From Wurfbainia villosa (Eukaryota; Streptophyta; Magnoliopsida; Zingiberales; Zingiberaceae): a stretch of 64,000 nucleotides of DNA. Below, piece by piece: positions 21,920-34,824 of this stretch. Below the pieces are notes generated by a model. That model made no database searches. It saw only the letters and a program-made list of their open reading frames with translations, and was not told the origin of the DNA. Every line of letters begins with the position of its first letter. The first letter of the stretch is position 1. Both the position numbers and the translations under genes were made by a program. The DNA is taken from positions 131,019,272-131,083,271 of the forward strand of contig CM045989.1 of NCBI GenBank assembly GCA_025175895.1. The letters are read 5' to 3'.

Positions 21920-23626
21920 CTAGTGTGAATCAATCACGCTCTTAGGAACCCAAAACTTATTTGAGCTCCTAGGGTTAATTAGATATTTCTTAGGGATGAC
22001 CTCCCTGGATACCCTCCTAATGACCCTCCTAGGCTTGTTAGCCTTGGTCATTGTGGTCTTACCTAGGTTGACTATAGGAGTAACTCCCCTTGCAACCTTC
22101 TTAGTGGCCACCCTAGGTTTCCTAGAAACCCTAGCCACTAGGCACAAACCTTGGTCAACCTTAGGGATAACTTCCCTGTTGACCTTGGTCTTCCTAGACC
22201 TAGTTTGTGTTTCATAATCTAATGGAACATTATGATAAGTCACCTTAAGCTTATGTTTGTGACCCAAACCCTTCTTGCCTTTGGTTGACTTTTGTCTTTT
22301 AGGTCCTAGGTGTTGACTTTGAGACCTAGTCCCTTGACTTTGACCATTAGACCCTTGAAATTGATTTTGCATCTTATTGAGGGTCTTTTTAAGTTTTTCA
22401 AGCCTTGACTTCAAGGCTTGGTTTTCTAGTTCTAATTGCCCAATTTTTGAATTTTGATTTGATCCTTGGGCATGGTTCTTTCTAGGAATATGCCTAGTCC
22501 ATTTAGAGTTGAGACCTAAGTTCTCTTGTATTTTCCTAATAGATTCCCTAGGTATGGTTTTTCTAGGGACATTAGTCTCAAATTTCTCCTTTTTTCCTAA
22601 GTGGACACTTTTAGCACCTAAACACAAATATTTATCTCTAGCATGCTTTTCATGATGAATCGCAAGAGAATTAAAATTCCTAGCATGCTTTTAACTTTTA
22701 AATTTAGAAGGTGCATTATTAAAATATACCTTAGGGTTAGCCTTAACTCCCCCTACATGAGTTGCTCCTTCTTTGACTCTCTTGCTCCCCCTAGGACATT
22801 GATTCCTAAAATGCCCCGGTTGTTGACACTTGAAGTAAATGATATGCTCTTTGCTTCTTTTAGTGGGGATACCGACATATTTTAATTTTTCTTGAGGTTT
22901 TGGTGCCGGAGGAGTCTTCTTGACTTTCTTTGGGCACTTACTCTTATAGTGCCCAAATTTCCTACACTCAAAACACATAATATTATTTTTATTTTGAATT
23001 GAGGTGTTTGAGTTACCTAGGGTGGTGGTGAGATTCTCTTGAGCTTGCTCTTCCTCTCTATCGGATGTAGATGGTTCTTCTTGTTGCTCCGGTGTTGAGG
23101 AAGCTCTAATTTCCTCCCCCTCAATCCTTGAAGTGGAGGCTTCTTCCACTTCTTCCACCGATCCGGAAATTGATTCCCTATCAACTTCCGAATCCTCAAG
23201 CTCTTTAGATGATGATGTACTTGCTTGAGCTTGAGAGGGTGAGCACTCCTCTTCTTCTAGAACATATGATGAATTTTAATGGAGCTTTGTCACTTGGCTC
23301 CATAACTCCTTAGCATCCATATAATCCCCTAACATACACACAATATCGTTAGGGATCAAATCAAAAATAAACTTTACTACCTTCATGTTTTTCTCGAAGG
23401 CTTGAATTTGATCTTCACTCCATTTCTTCTTCTTGAGGAAACCACCCTTTGGTCCTTTTGGATATTCGAATCCATCCATCAAAATAGACCATTCCTCAAA
23501 ATCTCTCATCATAATAAAATCTTTAATTCTTCTCTTCCAAGAATTGAAGTCTTCTTGTCTGTATAGGGTGTAGGGCACCGGTGTGTTGATGTTCCATCCT
23601 AGTTGTCCTTGGACTTCCATCTTCAC
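21920..23626 (-). pseudogene. TE5 gag, one frame with two nonsense codons
   Basis: One minus-strand frame spans 569 codons and is broken only by stops ending at 23276 and 22691. In order it holds a UBN2-type N-terminal region (FNSWKRRIKDFIMM, then DAKELWSQVTKLH), an acidic Ser/Glu region, a first knuckle CFECRKFGHYKSKC, and a second knuckle whose first Cys is Tyr (YFKCQQPGHFRNQC). A coiled-coil-like stretch follows (QLELENQALKSRLEKLKKTL), then a strongly basic tail. It would encode the structural protein of the particle. No protease or RT follows. The start is the first in-frame Met after the primer site; a Met two codons later is equally possible. Confidence 0.85.
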
Positions 23627-23670
23627 CCTCTAGCGTGCTCCCTTTGTTATTAAACTTGAAGAGCGGCCTT

Positions 23671-23682
23671 GCTCTGATACCA
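23671..23682 (-). other. TE5 primer-binding site
   Basis: The minus strand reads TGGTATCAGAGC, a perfect tRNA-iMet type site, two bases from the LTR end. Confidence 0.92.
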
Positions 23683-23684
23683 CT

Positions 23685-24987
23685 TGTAGGGGATCGTTAG
23701 AATGCTAGAGGGGGGTGAATAGCGCGTGCTAGTACCGATGATGGAAATCGTTCGTGTGCTTGTCTACAATTTTTGTTAGCACAGTGGAAACAAAGATAAT
23801 AAAAGCAATAACAAATTAAAACAAACACGAACACAAAGATATAACATGGTTCGGAACCGAACGGTTCCTACTCCACGGATCGAGCTCTAAAGAGCTCTAG
23901 CGACGCCAATGCAATCACTAATCACAACTACTCCTTCTCGACACAAGTCGGAGGCAGAGAAACCCCTTACAAACTATTCTTACAACAATAAGAAATAGAT
24001 ACAAGCAATTACAACAATAAAATACAATGCAAGTAAAGAAAACTACTTTACAATTGCTCTTAGAATGCTTGATCACTTGGTTGCTTGAGCCCTTTAAAGC
24101 TTCGGCCGAAAGTCGATCATGATCGACCATCACCGACCGATGGCTGTCGTGAGACAACTAGATCCACGCCGGAAAATCCAACGGATCCATCATCACCGAT
24201 CGATTATGACCATCACCGATCGATCAAGCCATCACTGACCGGCCGACCAACAGTAGCCGAGTGAGACTCCATTCTCGTCCGAGCACCACCGACCGATCAC
24301 AAGATCACCGATCGCTCAACCACCGCAATGACCATCGCCACCTATGGCAATGATCGCTAGGCAATTCCCAATCAAACCCTAGTTGACTTACGCCAATCGC
24401 CATACATGGCACCCCGACCGCACACCTCAAACATGAGGTTTTAACCCAAGTATGGTGCCCTCATACTTGCTAGACCACCCTTAGCCTAGACCTAAGCCTT
24501 CTAGCCACTCCATCAGCCTCACGCCTCTCGAATCCCTCCAAGTCATCCATGACTTGTTCATCCATCGCGCTAGCCTTCAGGTGCTTCCATCGGCTATGTC
24601 ATGCTAACGGTGTCTACACCGCCAAGGCACATTGGACTTACGCTGCCAAGACTCCGCTTGGACTTTACACTATCAACCATTGGACTTATGCTGCCAAGAC
24701 ACCTGCTTGGACTTTACGCCGCCAATATCAAACCCCTTGGACTTTCCAAATGCCAAGACTCAAGCTTGGACTTTCCCTTGCCAACCCATGTTGGACTTTC
24801 CATGCCAAGACCCATGCTTGGACTTTTCTTTGCCAAGACCCATGCTTGGACTTTCCCAAATGCCAAGTGTCTCACTTGGACTTTCCATGACAATTACCTT
24901 GTCATATGTTTTTGTCGAAACATCAAAACATCTCTCGAGCCAAGCTCGAGTCCTGGTCAATCATGACCTGGGCCAATTGCACCAACA
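23685..24987 (-). repeat. TE5 5' LTR, with deleted promoter and eroded palindromes
   Basis: It is collinear with 18549-20011, but about 130 bases around the TATA box are missing near 24090, and almost every CAGTCGACTG present in the 3' LTR is replaced by shorter CGATCG- or CCGACC-like sequence (about 24105-24420). The hairpin array at 24600-24890 is intact. Confidence 0.88.
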
Positions 24988-24992
24988 GGAGG

Positions 24993-25814
24993 AGCAAGGA
25001 ACACGTGGTGTGCTTCAAATGCCAACAATGAGGATACTATCAGACTCAAGTCCTCAGAAGAGTCACTCTAAGAAGGACAAGGGAGGAGCTACAAATGTAA
25101 GGGGAGCTTCTAAAACAAACCCTAAGGTATCATTTATTAATGAACCTTTAAATTTTAGTATTAAGAAGCATGCTATGAATAATTTTAATGTTCTTGCTAT
25201 TGTTCATAATAATAAAAGGTATGCTAGCAATAGATACTTTTATTTGGGTACTAAAAGTTATGAATTTAGGTCTAAGGATAATTTAAGATCTAGCCCACCT
25301 ATGAATATCAACAATTTGGCAATGATCCTAAGAATTATAGACATATGCCTAGAAAGAATAATTCCCAAAAGATGAATGAAAATTCAAAAATTGAGAAATT
25401 ATAATTATAAATCAAGTCTTGAGGTCAAAGTTTGAGAAATTGGAAAAGTCTCTTAGAAGAATGACAAATTCAATTCAAGGGTCAAATAGGAAGAATCTAG
25501 GGTTTAGGAGGCAAGAGCCTTCCAAGGATAGGAAGAATTTGGGTCGCAAACCTAAGTCCAAAGAAGTCATGTCAACCTACCATAACATTCCATTTGATCA
25601 TGGTAGGTGCCTAGTGGCCAAGGTTTCCAAGAAACCTAGGGAAGCCACTAAGAAAATCACAAGGGAAGCCATCCCTAGAGTTGACCTAGGCAAGACTCAA
25701 ATGACCAAGGCTTCAAAGCCTAGGAGGGTCATTAGGAAGGTACTAAGAAAACTTATCCCTAGTGAGTACTTAGTAAACCCAAGAAGCTCCAATAGATATT
25801 GGGTTTCTAGCTAG
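24993..25814 (+). pseudogene. TE4 gag, part 2
   Basis: It continues the TE4 gag after TE5. The second knuckle is damaged: CFKCQQ, a TGA, then GYYQTQ. Several frameshifts and stops follow. The last part, 25419-25814, is open and encodes the coiled-coil-like and basic tail (KFEKLEKSLRRM, then KKPREATKKITREAIPR and RSSNRYWV), matching the C-terminus of TE5 and TE9 gag. Confidence 0.8.
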
Positions 25815-27578
25815 GAGTGTGATCCCTTCACACTAGATTGATTAGGTTGTGTCAACCTTGAATGGATGAGTAGTTAACTAAACCATAGCAAAGTTGGCAC
25901 TTTAGGGTATTTTCAAAGTAATGTGATACTTTGGAAATGAGGTTAGAATTTTGATCCTAAAAATTTTTGGGTGTGCCAATAAAATTTGAGAAGTATGAAA
26001 AATTGATCAAAATTGGCACAATTAGGGTTTAGAGTCATTAGTGTGTCATTTTGGATTATTGGCACACTTGATAGGTTTGTTGGTTATGGAAAATTAGTTT
26101 TAATTTTAAAAAATGATAATTTGGGCTTAATACTTAGGTATTATATAACTTTGTATTTTACTTTTGTCATGCTTTATATAATTTGTTGTATAACTATCAT
26201 ATTTCATATTAATCATTTAAAATGTCATGATATTTTTTAGTTAAATGTCTTGCTTATGCTTAGGTTTATTTTCATGTCATGACATCACGATTATTGGAAA
26301 TACTTCATTTATGCTATCACATATGTCATGATCATCATTCATGCATTTAGGTTAATTAAAATTGATTTAAGGACAATGACATGATTTAAAGTCCCATTAT
26401 AAGGGAATCAAATAGAGTTGCCTAGTTAAAATGCATGAGACTTTAGACTAGGAAGAATAAAAATCTATATTTCATATTAAATTGACATGTGTGTGTGTAT
26501 TGATAAACCCTAGACACATATGAGATGTTAGAAAAATAAATTAGGTTCAAGGTGCATAGTTCGTTTATCTAGATGAACTAAAACTCATCTCAATCATAAG
26601 TATAAATCATGAGGAAAACTAGTATATAAGTCATGTACACTTAGCCCATAGACCATGATTGAAATTAAGGTTTTAAAATCATTTCAAAATCACTTTGAAA
26701 AACCTTGGTGAAGTCTATCTTTTGATAGTTATCACCATTGATGAAGTTGATACAAAGTAGGTTTAAAATATTGAAGTTATCAATGATTTTGACCTTTGTA
26801 TTAATCTCGCAATTTAATGGGTATTTTTATATAAAAATATCTTTCACTCATAATGATTGACATAAGTATTATGCGTATGAAGTTTCATTATTTTTTAAAT
26901 TATGTATAATTACTTATGAATTATTCAAATTTAATTTTTGAACCTGATTTCTGCGTTTGCTTAAATCACGATCGCTGTGGGCAATGATCGATTGATCAGT
27001 CGATCAGGTTGATGTTTGCTGAATAAGGTTGTTTCATTGGCCATTTATCAACAAGTTTAGGTTACCCTAACATCTCCTAACCCTATGATATGCTTTGGAA
27101 AGCATTTGAAGGGTGAAAATCCATTGGAAATGGATTAGGAGGGTTGTTTTGGGTGAAGAATTAAATTTTAAAGTGTGTGAAAGTTAAAGGTTAAACTTTT
27201 GCCCTTAATTTGATGGTCTAGTGTTTCTATTTTCTTAGGAACTCTCTAAGGATATTGTTGGTGCAATGGTCAAGGGGGAGTAAACCTTTAGGGGGAGGTT
27301 ATCCATCAAGGGATGATGAATGAGTTTTTCCTCAAAGCGGGAGAGTCAGAGAATGGAGAAAATATCTTGCATTTAGTGATAAAGGAGTATCACTAAGGAA
27401 AATGAAGGCATTAATGATGATTTTGGGCCAAGGGAGAGATTGAGTTATCTCATTGGGATATGAGACATGGATACCCTTGGAGGACACTTTTTGATGTATG
27501 TCAAAAAGGGGGAGAATTGATGTCTTGAGTTAGGTAGCCTAACTCAAGGGTTTTGTCAAACATTAAAAAGGGGGAGAT
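25815..27578 (+). other. TE4 3' noncoding region and polypurine tract
   Basis: No gene is recognised. The stretch corresponds to the noncoding parts of TE5 and TE9. It ends with AAAAAGGGGGAGAT at about 27565-27578, the polypurine tract before the 3' LTR. Confidence 0.75.
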
Positions 27579-29222
27579 TGTTGGTGCAATCGACCCAGGT
27601 CATGATTGACCAGACTCGGGTGGACTCGAGCAGGGTTTTGATGTTTGACAATTGGATTGTCAATGAGTTTTACCATCGTTTGACAATGGGTTGATCATAT
27701 GGTTGGCATGGGTTTGACCATATGAGGAGATAGATTTATGGGAAGATTGATGAAACAATCAGCCTCAAGTCAAGGTTGACCTAGCTCGAGTGAGTCTCGA
27801 GAGAAAGTTCAAGTTTTAGATACTTGGCATGAAAAGTCTAAGCATGAGTCTTGACATGGAAAGTCCAAGTCTTAAGTACTTGGTATGGAAAGTCCAAGTC
27901 TTGGGTACTTCGCAATTGGAAAGTCCAAGGGTGTAGCCTTGGCTATGTAAGTCCAAGTGTGTAGTCTTGGCGGTGAAAGTCCAAGTCATGGGTACTTGGT
28001 AATTGAGAAGTCCAAGGGTGTGATATTGGTGGTGTAAAGTCCAAGAATATAGTTTTGGAAGCATAAGTCCAATATTTGGTGGCGTAAAGTCCAAGAATTT
28101 ATCTTGGCGGCATAAGTCCAAATGTATCTTGGCAAAGTAGTCCCGATTAGTATGACAATAGTGCATGGATGCACCTAAAGGCTAGCGCATGGATGAACAA
28201 GTCATGGAGGACTTGGAGGGATCCGATAGGCATGAGGCTGATGGAGGTGACTAGAAGTCTTAGGTCTAGGCTAAGGGTGGTCTATCAAGTATGGGGGGAT
28301 CATACTTGGGTTAAATCTCATGGTTGAGGTGTACCAGTCAACTGATGGCTTTGGTCAGTCGATTGGTCGAGTATGTTAGCACTCGAAGCCTAGTCAGCTC
28401 TGGAAGTCGATTGAGATTATGACCAGTCGACTGGTCAATAGTCGATTGAAGGCTCGACTGCTGCTTTATGTCTCTTGCAGTCGATTGGCCTTGGACAGTC
28501 GACTAGAGCTGGAGGACATGAGCACAGAAGCTTCCGTAGTCGACTGGCCAATCGACTACTAGGCAGCAGTCGACTACTGGTAAGGGCAGTTGACTGTGTG
28601 TGTATCCATTGGATGGAATGCCAACGTGGATTAAGTCCATTATAAGACAACAACACTGTAGGTAGTCAACTGGTGCCTTTGGGCAATCGACTGCCAGGCG
28701 TAAAATCAACCCGATGCAAGTCATAAAATGAGCAGTTTGTGGAGGATTTCTACAATGATTCTTGGAGCGATTCTAGGGGCGATTTGAAGCGAAGTGATGG
28801 TGCATTTCAGGGTCCTTCAAGCTCATCCAAGCAACCAACAAGAAAAGCATTCAAAGCGATCTTTTGTAAAGTTTTCTTTATAATGTTATTGTATTTCATT
28901 GTATTTGCTTGTATTTATCTCTTATTGTTGTAAGAACTATTGTAAAATATTTCTCCACCTCTGGTGTGTTACCGAGAAGGAGAAGTTTGATAGTGATGGT
29001 GTGCATCACTAGATCTCACTTAAGCTCGACCCGTAGAGTGTGAACCCTAGGTTCCAAACCACGTTATATCGCTTGTTTTGTGTGAGTGTTTGTCTTTGTC
29101 TTTAGTTTATGCTTTATTATTTCCGTTGCGCATAACAAGTTTTATAGACGAACACGAACGCAGTCCATTGAAGCAAAGAAATCGCTATTCACCCCCTCTA
29201 GCACGATCATCAATCTTCAACA
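27579..29222 (+). repeat. TE4 3' LTR
   Basis: It starts TGTTGGTGCAAT and ends CTTCAACA, collinear with 15885-17723. The hairpin array is at about 27820-28140 and CAGTCGACTG-type sites at about 28330-28680. TSD AGAAT follows. Confidence 0.9.
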
Positions 29223-29227
29223 AGAAT

Positions 29228-31450
29228 GAGGTTGAAAACCATCTTAATAGAAAGATTAAGATGGTTTGAAGTGACCGAGGTGGTGAATATGTATCACCAT
29301 TCGTAGACTTGTGTGATGAACATGGGATCAAACACAAAACTATAGCTCCATACATGCCTCAACAAAATGGTGTTATTGAATAAAAAAATCGTACTCTGAA
29401 AGAGATGACTAATGCTCTACTATTGAGCTCTGGGCTACTAGAGCACTTGTAGGGGAAGCTATGTAACAACTAATTACCTTTTGAATAAGGTGCCCTAAAA
29501 GAAAATAGATAAGAGCCCTTATAAGTTGTGGAACGGAAGACAACTATCCTACAAATACTTGTGAGTGTGGGGGTGTCTGGCCAAAGTTTTAATGTCTGAT
29601 CCGAAAAGGATCAAGATAGGAACAAAAATTATTGATTGCATATTTATCAGATATGCACATAACAGCAGTGCCTATAGGTTTCTTGTGTATGAGTCTTAAA
29701 TTCTGAAGATACACAAGAACTCAATTATTTAATTGAGAAATGTCTCGTTCTTCGAGCATGTGTTTCTGTATAAAACTCGAGAGGATGCTAACTCCTCAAA
29801 ACGGGCATATAAAACACAAAAGGACGAATAAGATAATGAACAAGTTGAGGGTGAGCTCAGATGAAGTAAGATAGCTCAGATGGATAAGTCCTTTGGATTG
29901 ATTTTTATCACTTTCATGTTGGAGAGTGATCCCCAAAGTTACTCAGAAGTCATAAGCTCGTTTGAGGGACCTTAATGGAAAGAAACAATTGCATCTGAAA
30001 TTGACTCTATCTTGCAAAACTACACTTGGGAACTTGTGGATCTTCCTCAGGAAAGTAAACTACTAGGATGCAAGTGAATTTTCAAAAAAAAAAAAGATGA
30101 AATAATATGGTACAGTTGATAAGTATAAGGCTAGATTGGTGATTAAAGGTTACTGACAACGAGAATGCCTTGACTACTTTGATACATATTCTCCCGTATC
30201 CAGAATAACTTCCATTAGAGTGGTGTTGACAATTGCCGCTCTATGGAATATGAAAATACAATAGATGGATGTAAAGATAGTTTTTCTAAACGGGGATTTA
30301 TAAGAGGAAATCTATATGAAACACTCTGAGAGATTTTCTATGCCAAGATAAGAAAACAAGGTTTGTATATTGGTGAAATCGTTATACGGCTTGAAATAAG
30401 CACCAAAGTAATAGCATGAGAAATTTGATAATGCCATGAAGGAAAGTCTATTTAAAATCAATGAATGTGATAAATGTGTCTACATGAAAGCTACAGAGAA
30501 ATGACTATGTCATTTTGTGTCTATATGTAGGTGATATACTTATCATTGGAAGCAATTACAAGATAATCAAATCCACTAAAGAAATGTTGGCCTCAAGATT
30601 TGACATGAAAGACATAGGTCTAGCTGATATGATCTTAGGAATTAAGATTATCAGAACATCAGAAAGACTTACTCTTAAGTTAGTCTCATTATATAGACAA
30701 AATTCTTGAGAGATTCACCAAGAGTGATACTGCATTGGCACGGACTCCGATAGATACGAGTTAACATCTATAAAAAAAATCAAGGAGAGAGTATATCTCA
30801 GATAGAGTACGCAAGGGTGATTGAAAGTCTGATGTACTTAATGAATTGCACATGACTGGGCTTAGCTTATGCAGTGAGTAAACTAAGTAGATATACGAGT
30901 AATTAAGGTGTTGAGCACTGAAAAGGAATAACATGAGTACTGAGGTACTTGAGGAATACTCATGTATATGGACTTCACTATACAAGATATCCTATTGTGA
31001 TCGAAAGATCGGATACAGTGATGCGAGTTGGATATCTGACATAAAAGATTGAAGTCTATGAGTGAATACATATTCATTTTGAGAGGTGCAACCATTTCTT
31101 AGAAATCTTCTAAGAAAACTGCAATAATCAGATCCACAATGGAATATGAGCTTGTGGCTCTTGACAAATATGGCAAAGAGGTTGAATGACTACGATAATT
31201 CTTAGATGTTTCTAAATGACTAAAACCTGTGCTGGCAATCTACGCATGTTGCGATAGTCAATCAATAATTGGTCAAGCCTAGAGTCATCTGTATAATGGT
31301 AAGTATAGACATATGTGTCGTAGACATAATACCATTAGATAACTACTCTCAATTGGTGTTATCACTGTTGACTATGTAAAGAAAAAGGATAACCTAGCAT
31401 ATCTGCTAACCAAAGGATTAAACAGACAGTTAGTTATAATGTCATCGCAG
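29228..31450 (+). pseudogene. TE3 integrase end, reverse transcriptase and RNase H
   Basis: This is the TE3 pol continuation after TE4. The integrase core reads SDRGGEYVSPF and MPQQNGVIE near 29265-29385 (the Asp and Glu of the catalytic triad are legible). RT pieces follow in shifting frames: an ARLVIKGY-type block near 30130, MDVK near 30265, and the active site YVGDILIIG at about 30524-30550, where the usual YVDD has lost one Asp to Gly. RNase H readings such as STMEYELVALDK (31130-31165) and an NLAYLLTKGL end (31390-31425) close it. Stops and frameshifts are dense. Order and motifs identify Copia, and it is not active. Confidence 0.82.
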
Positions 31451-31587
31451 GGAATGGGCTTGATGTCGATAAAGAATGTTGGTGTAAAGAAAACCCAACC
31501 TATGCAGATTGGAGATCCCAAGAATTAGGTTCAATGGGATAACCTAACTATACCGACTAAGTGGGGGGAACTACCCAATGGAAGGAT

Positions 31588-33288
31588 TGTTAGGACCTTT
31601 GGCATCGCTTGTGGGGGGTGAATAGCAATTTTCGATTTCATCACTTGGATTCGTCGTCCTTGTCTACAATCATTAGTATGTAGTAGAAATACACAACACA
31701 AGCACTACACTTATATTTTATGTGGTTCGGAACCCTAGTTCCTATTCCATGGTCGAGCTCTAGAGTGAACTCTAGTGATGCACCACTACTAACCTTCTCC
31801 TTCTCAGAAACACTCTAGAGGTGGAGAAACCTCTTACAAGAGAGTTATATAAGAATACAAACAACCAAATACAAGAGTATGAACAAAATATAAAAACAAA
31901 GAACAAACACTTTACACAAGTGAGCTTTGCTTGATCTCTTTGTTGGTTGCTGTAGAATGGCTTGGAAGGCCTGGAATATAACAGCAAATCCTCTCCCAAA
32001 TCATTTGAAATCAACAACCTCAACCCTCCTCCGTAGCCTTCATTTAAAGTTGTGCTTGGGCTATTTTTTCGCTTAGTAGTCAACTGGCATTACCCAGCAG
32101 TCGAATGCCTGCTTTACCATTGTCTCACAACGAACTAATCAATGTCGGAAACAGTCGATCAATCGACTGCCCCAACTCGGCAATCAACTTCCATAACCAT
32201 CAGTCGACTGTCATAAGCCAGCAGTCTACTATAGTGTTCAGTCGACTGGTACAAGCCACTAGTTGATTGCCAAAGTACCAAACAACAGTCAAGCTGTAGC
32301 CGACTACTCGACCAGACGACTGGGTCATAACCCCAGTCGACTATCCGAGTCAAACTAATCTCCTGAGTGTTGAGCACTCGACCAATTGACTGGTCCATAA
32401 TCCTAGTCGATTGTTAAATAATCTGCCTGATTGTTTTAGCTCACTAGTCGACTGAACCAAGCTCCAGTTGACTGGTAAACCTTAGAACTGAGGTTTAACC
32501 CAAGTATAGTCCCTCTTACTTGACACTCACTTTTAGCCTAGACCTAAGCCTTCAAGTCACTTCCATCAGTCTCATGCCCTTAAAGTCCCATCCGAGTCCT
32601 CCACAACTCCTTCACACTTCGCGCTAGCCTTCAAGTGATTCCATCGGCTTCTTTAAGCCATCGGGTACCCTTAGCCTAGACCTAAGCCTTCAATCGACTT
32701 CCATCAGCCTCACACCTTTGGTTTGAGTCCACGACTCCTCACCCTTGCACTAGCCTTCAAGTGCTTCCATCGGGTTTGTCATGCTACTAGATCTACCTTT
32801 GCTAAGAGACCGTGCCTCCGGGACTTAAGCTACCAAGACTCCACCCTTAGGCTTACACGACCAAGAATACACCCTTAGTCTTTCCTTTGTTAAGTATCCA
32901 TACTTGGACTTTCACCGTCAAAACTGTACACTTGGACTTACATGGCCAAGACTACACACTTGGACTTTTCCCTTGCCAAGAATTCATTCTTGAACTTCTC
33001 CATTGTCAAGTATTCATACTTGGACTTTCCTTTTCCACGACTTCAAACTTGGACTTTCCCACTCGAGTCTTACTCGAGCTAGGTCAACCTTGACATGAGG
33101 TTCATTGCTCTAACAATTAGCCTCATAACAATCTCCCTCATATGACTTTGGATGTTCCAAACCATCCACTAGTCATATGATCATACGTATAGTCAAACAT
33201 ATTGTCAAACCCATTGTCAAACATCAAAATACTACTCGAGTCCCACTCGAGCTTGGTCAATCTTGACTCGAGGCCGATTGCACCAACA
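31588..33288 (-). mobile_element. TE6: solo LTR of the TE4/TE5/TE9 family
   Basis: It is a single LTR in minus orientation, TGTTGGTGCAATCGG... to ...GGTCCTAACA, with no internal region. Flanks AGGAT (31583-31587) and AAGAT (33289-33293) match at four of five positions, and TE3 noncoding sequence continues across them. It contains CAGTCGACTG-type sites (32090-32470), a hairpin array (32890-33060) and the GGTTCCGAACCACATA block near 31720. Solo LTRs arise by recombination between the two LTRs of a full element. Confidence 0.88.
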
Positions 33289-33293
33289 AAGAT

Positions 33294-33671
33294 GAAGGTT
33301 AAGCACACAACTTTTAAAGATCTAGGAGAGTAGTGTGGAATACTCTCGAGAGGTCACCTATATGAGAAAGAAGTGGGATCGTTTCAAAAAGAATTGAAGA
33401 CACAAATCTTAGAACTTCTCACAGAACTACATGTGTTCATGGACAAGAACAGACACACTCATGAGAACCGAGGTGTATCAGGGAGAGTGTTGGGTGGATA
33501 TGTCAATGCTTACACAAACGACAAAATAGTTCAAAGACATCATGTCTACTTTTAGCCAATAAACAAATATATCTTCACAAGGGAAGATTCAAAAGGTAAA
33601 ACCTACCTTTCCTATATTAGACTCAACTACTGAATGCTATCACATACTCTGTTTTCATTCATATGGAGGAT
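33294..33671 (+). other. TE3 region between RNase H and 3' LTR
   Basis: This is noncoding Copia 3' sequence that continues 31451-31587 after removal of TE6. Only a weak purine run (GGAGGAT) precedes the LTR. Confidence 0.65.
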
Positions 33672-34341
33672 TGTTGGAAAATGTGAATGGAAAGGTGGTG
33701 GAATGGATGGAGATGTATGGGCCTTTAGTTCCACATTAGAAGTTTCAAGGCATTATGCTTGGTTTATATTATTTCAAAAATATATATGTTGTGAACAAAT
33801 GCATGAGGAGAGACTCTCTCTCATGCACACGCCCGCAGGGGGTATGCAAATATAGGGCCCAGATTGCACTGAATCTAGATGACTTGTGTGCGAGCGCGAC
33901 CTACACGCATCGAATGTCAGACCAATCAAGGCTAAATTTGCCCAAGCGAATGAACTAATATTTTATCATACAAATTATTTTACTCAATGATAATGGATAT
34001 ATTAATGTGATTAATGAGATTCCTTATTCAGGTGAAATGTCAAGTGATGTATTAATCATCGAAATGGCTGACGTTTCACTGCAGTGAATAAAAGCGATTT
34101 AATGACTTTTATTCAGTCAGTCTTGGGGAGGACTCCTATAAAAGGAGCCTATATCTTGAGAAGAAAAGGAGTAACGAGAATCCATCCACCTGCATCCCCA
34201 ACCCCTCTTTTTGTCTATCCGAGTACTTTCTTTCATTCAACTCAGTATAACCCTAGTGATAGCACTCATGTGCTTCTCAGTTCACTGCGACCACAAGTGT
34301 TGGGTGGAGACTGTAGTTTTGCCGTTGTATCCTAGGAAATG
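33672..34341 (+). repeat. TE3 3' LTR, first part
   Basis: It starts TGTTGGAAAATGTG and matches 12943-13620. It is cut by TE7 and resumes at 49905. Confidence 0.88.
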
Positions 34342-34819
34342 TGTTGGTGCAATAGGCCCCGGGTCAATGTTGACCAAACTTGAGTTAGACTCAAGTAGTA
34401 TTTTGATGTTTGACAATGAGTTTGACCATTGTTTGACAATATGGTTTGACCATATGTTGACTATATGATAGTGGATGATTGAGATATCCAAAGTCATATG
34501 GGAGAGATTATTTGGGGGAAATTGTTGGAGCAATCAACCTCAGAAGTCCAAGTTTGGATACTTGGCATGGAAAGTCCACGAATGGTCTTGGCAATGGGAA
34601 AGTCCAAATGTAAAATCTTGGCAGCATAAGTCTAAGTGTGTAGTCTTGGCGGCGTAAAGTCCAAGTGAACTTTGGCAAGGGAAAATCCAAGCATGGTCTT
34701 GACATTTGGAAAGTCCAATATGGAGTTGTCAAGGAAAGTCCAAGGGTATGGATATTGGTAGCTTAAAGTTCAAGCATGTAGTCTTAGCGGCATAAGTCCA
34801 AATGAATCTTAGCAAAGGA

Positions 34820-34824
34820 CCCGG
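34820..34824. other. TE8 target-site duplication, left copy
   Basis: CCCGG here and CCCGG at 48810-48814 are identical and flank TE8 exactly. Confidence 0.92.

Larger units (their letters stand above)
18549..24987 (-). mobile_element. TE5: gag-only Copia-like LTR element nested in TE4 gag
   Basis: It is a minus-strand element with LTRs at 18549-20011 (3') and 23685-24987 (5'), a primer site at 23671-23682 and a gag at 23626-21920. The flanks GGAAG (18544-18548) and GGAGG (24988-24992) match at four of five positions, and TE4 gag is continuous across them. It carries no polymerase genes. The two LTRs differ in length (1463 versus 1303 bases) because of a deletion around the promoter and losses at the CAGTCGACTG sites of the 5' LTR. 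Confidence 0.9.
15885..29222 (+). mobile_element. TE4: gag-only Copia-like LTR element
   Basis: It has a 1.84 kb 5' LTR (15885-17723), an interior interrupted by TE5, and a 1.64 kb 3' LTR (27579-29222), with perfect AGAAT duplications. The interior without TE5 is only about 3.4 kb: a gag with zinc knuckles plus noncoding DNA. I see no protease, integrase, RT or RNase H. LTR ends (TGTTGGTGCAAT... and CTATTCACCCCCTCTAG...AACA), primer site and gag type place it with Copia elements. The 5' LTR begins TATTGG, a one-base change from TGTTGG. Confidence 0.9.

Noticed and set aside
24632..25375. Plus-strand ORF of 247 codons with repeated LDF and CQD words
   Set aside because: It reads antisense across the TE5 hairpin array and then into TE4 gag in the wrong frame. 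The repeated peptide is only the translation of CCAAG/CTTGG units. Similar ORFs at 19549-20027, 42011-42479 and 47105-47561 are rejected for the same reason.
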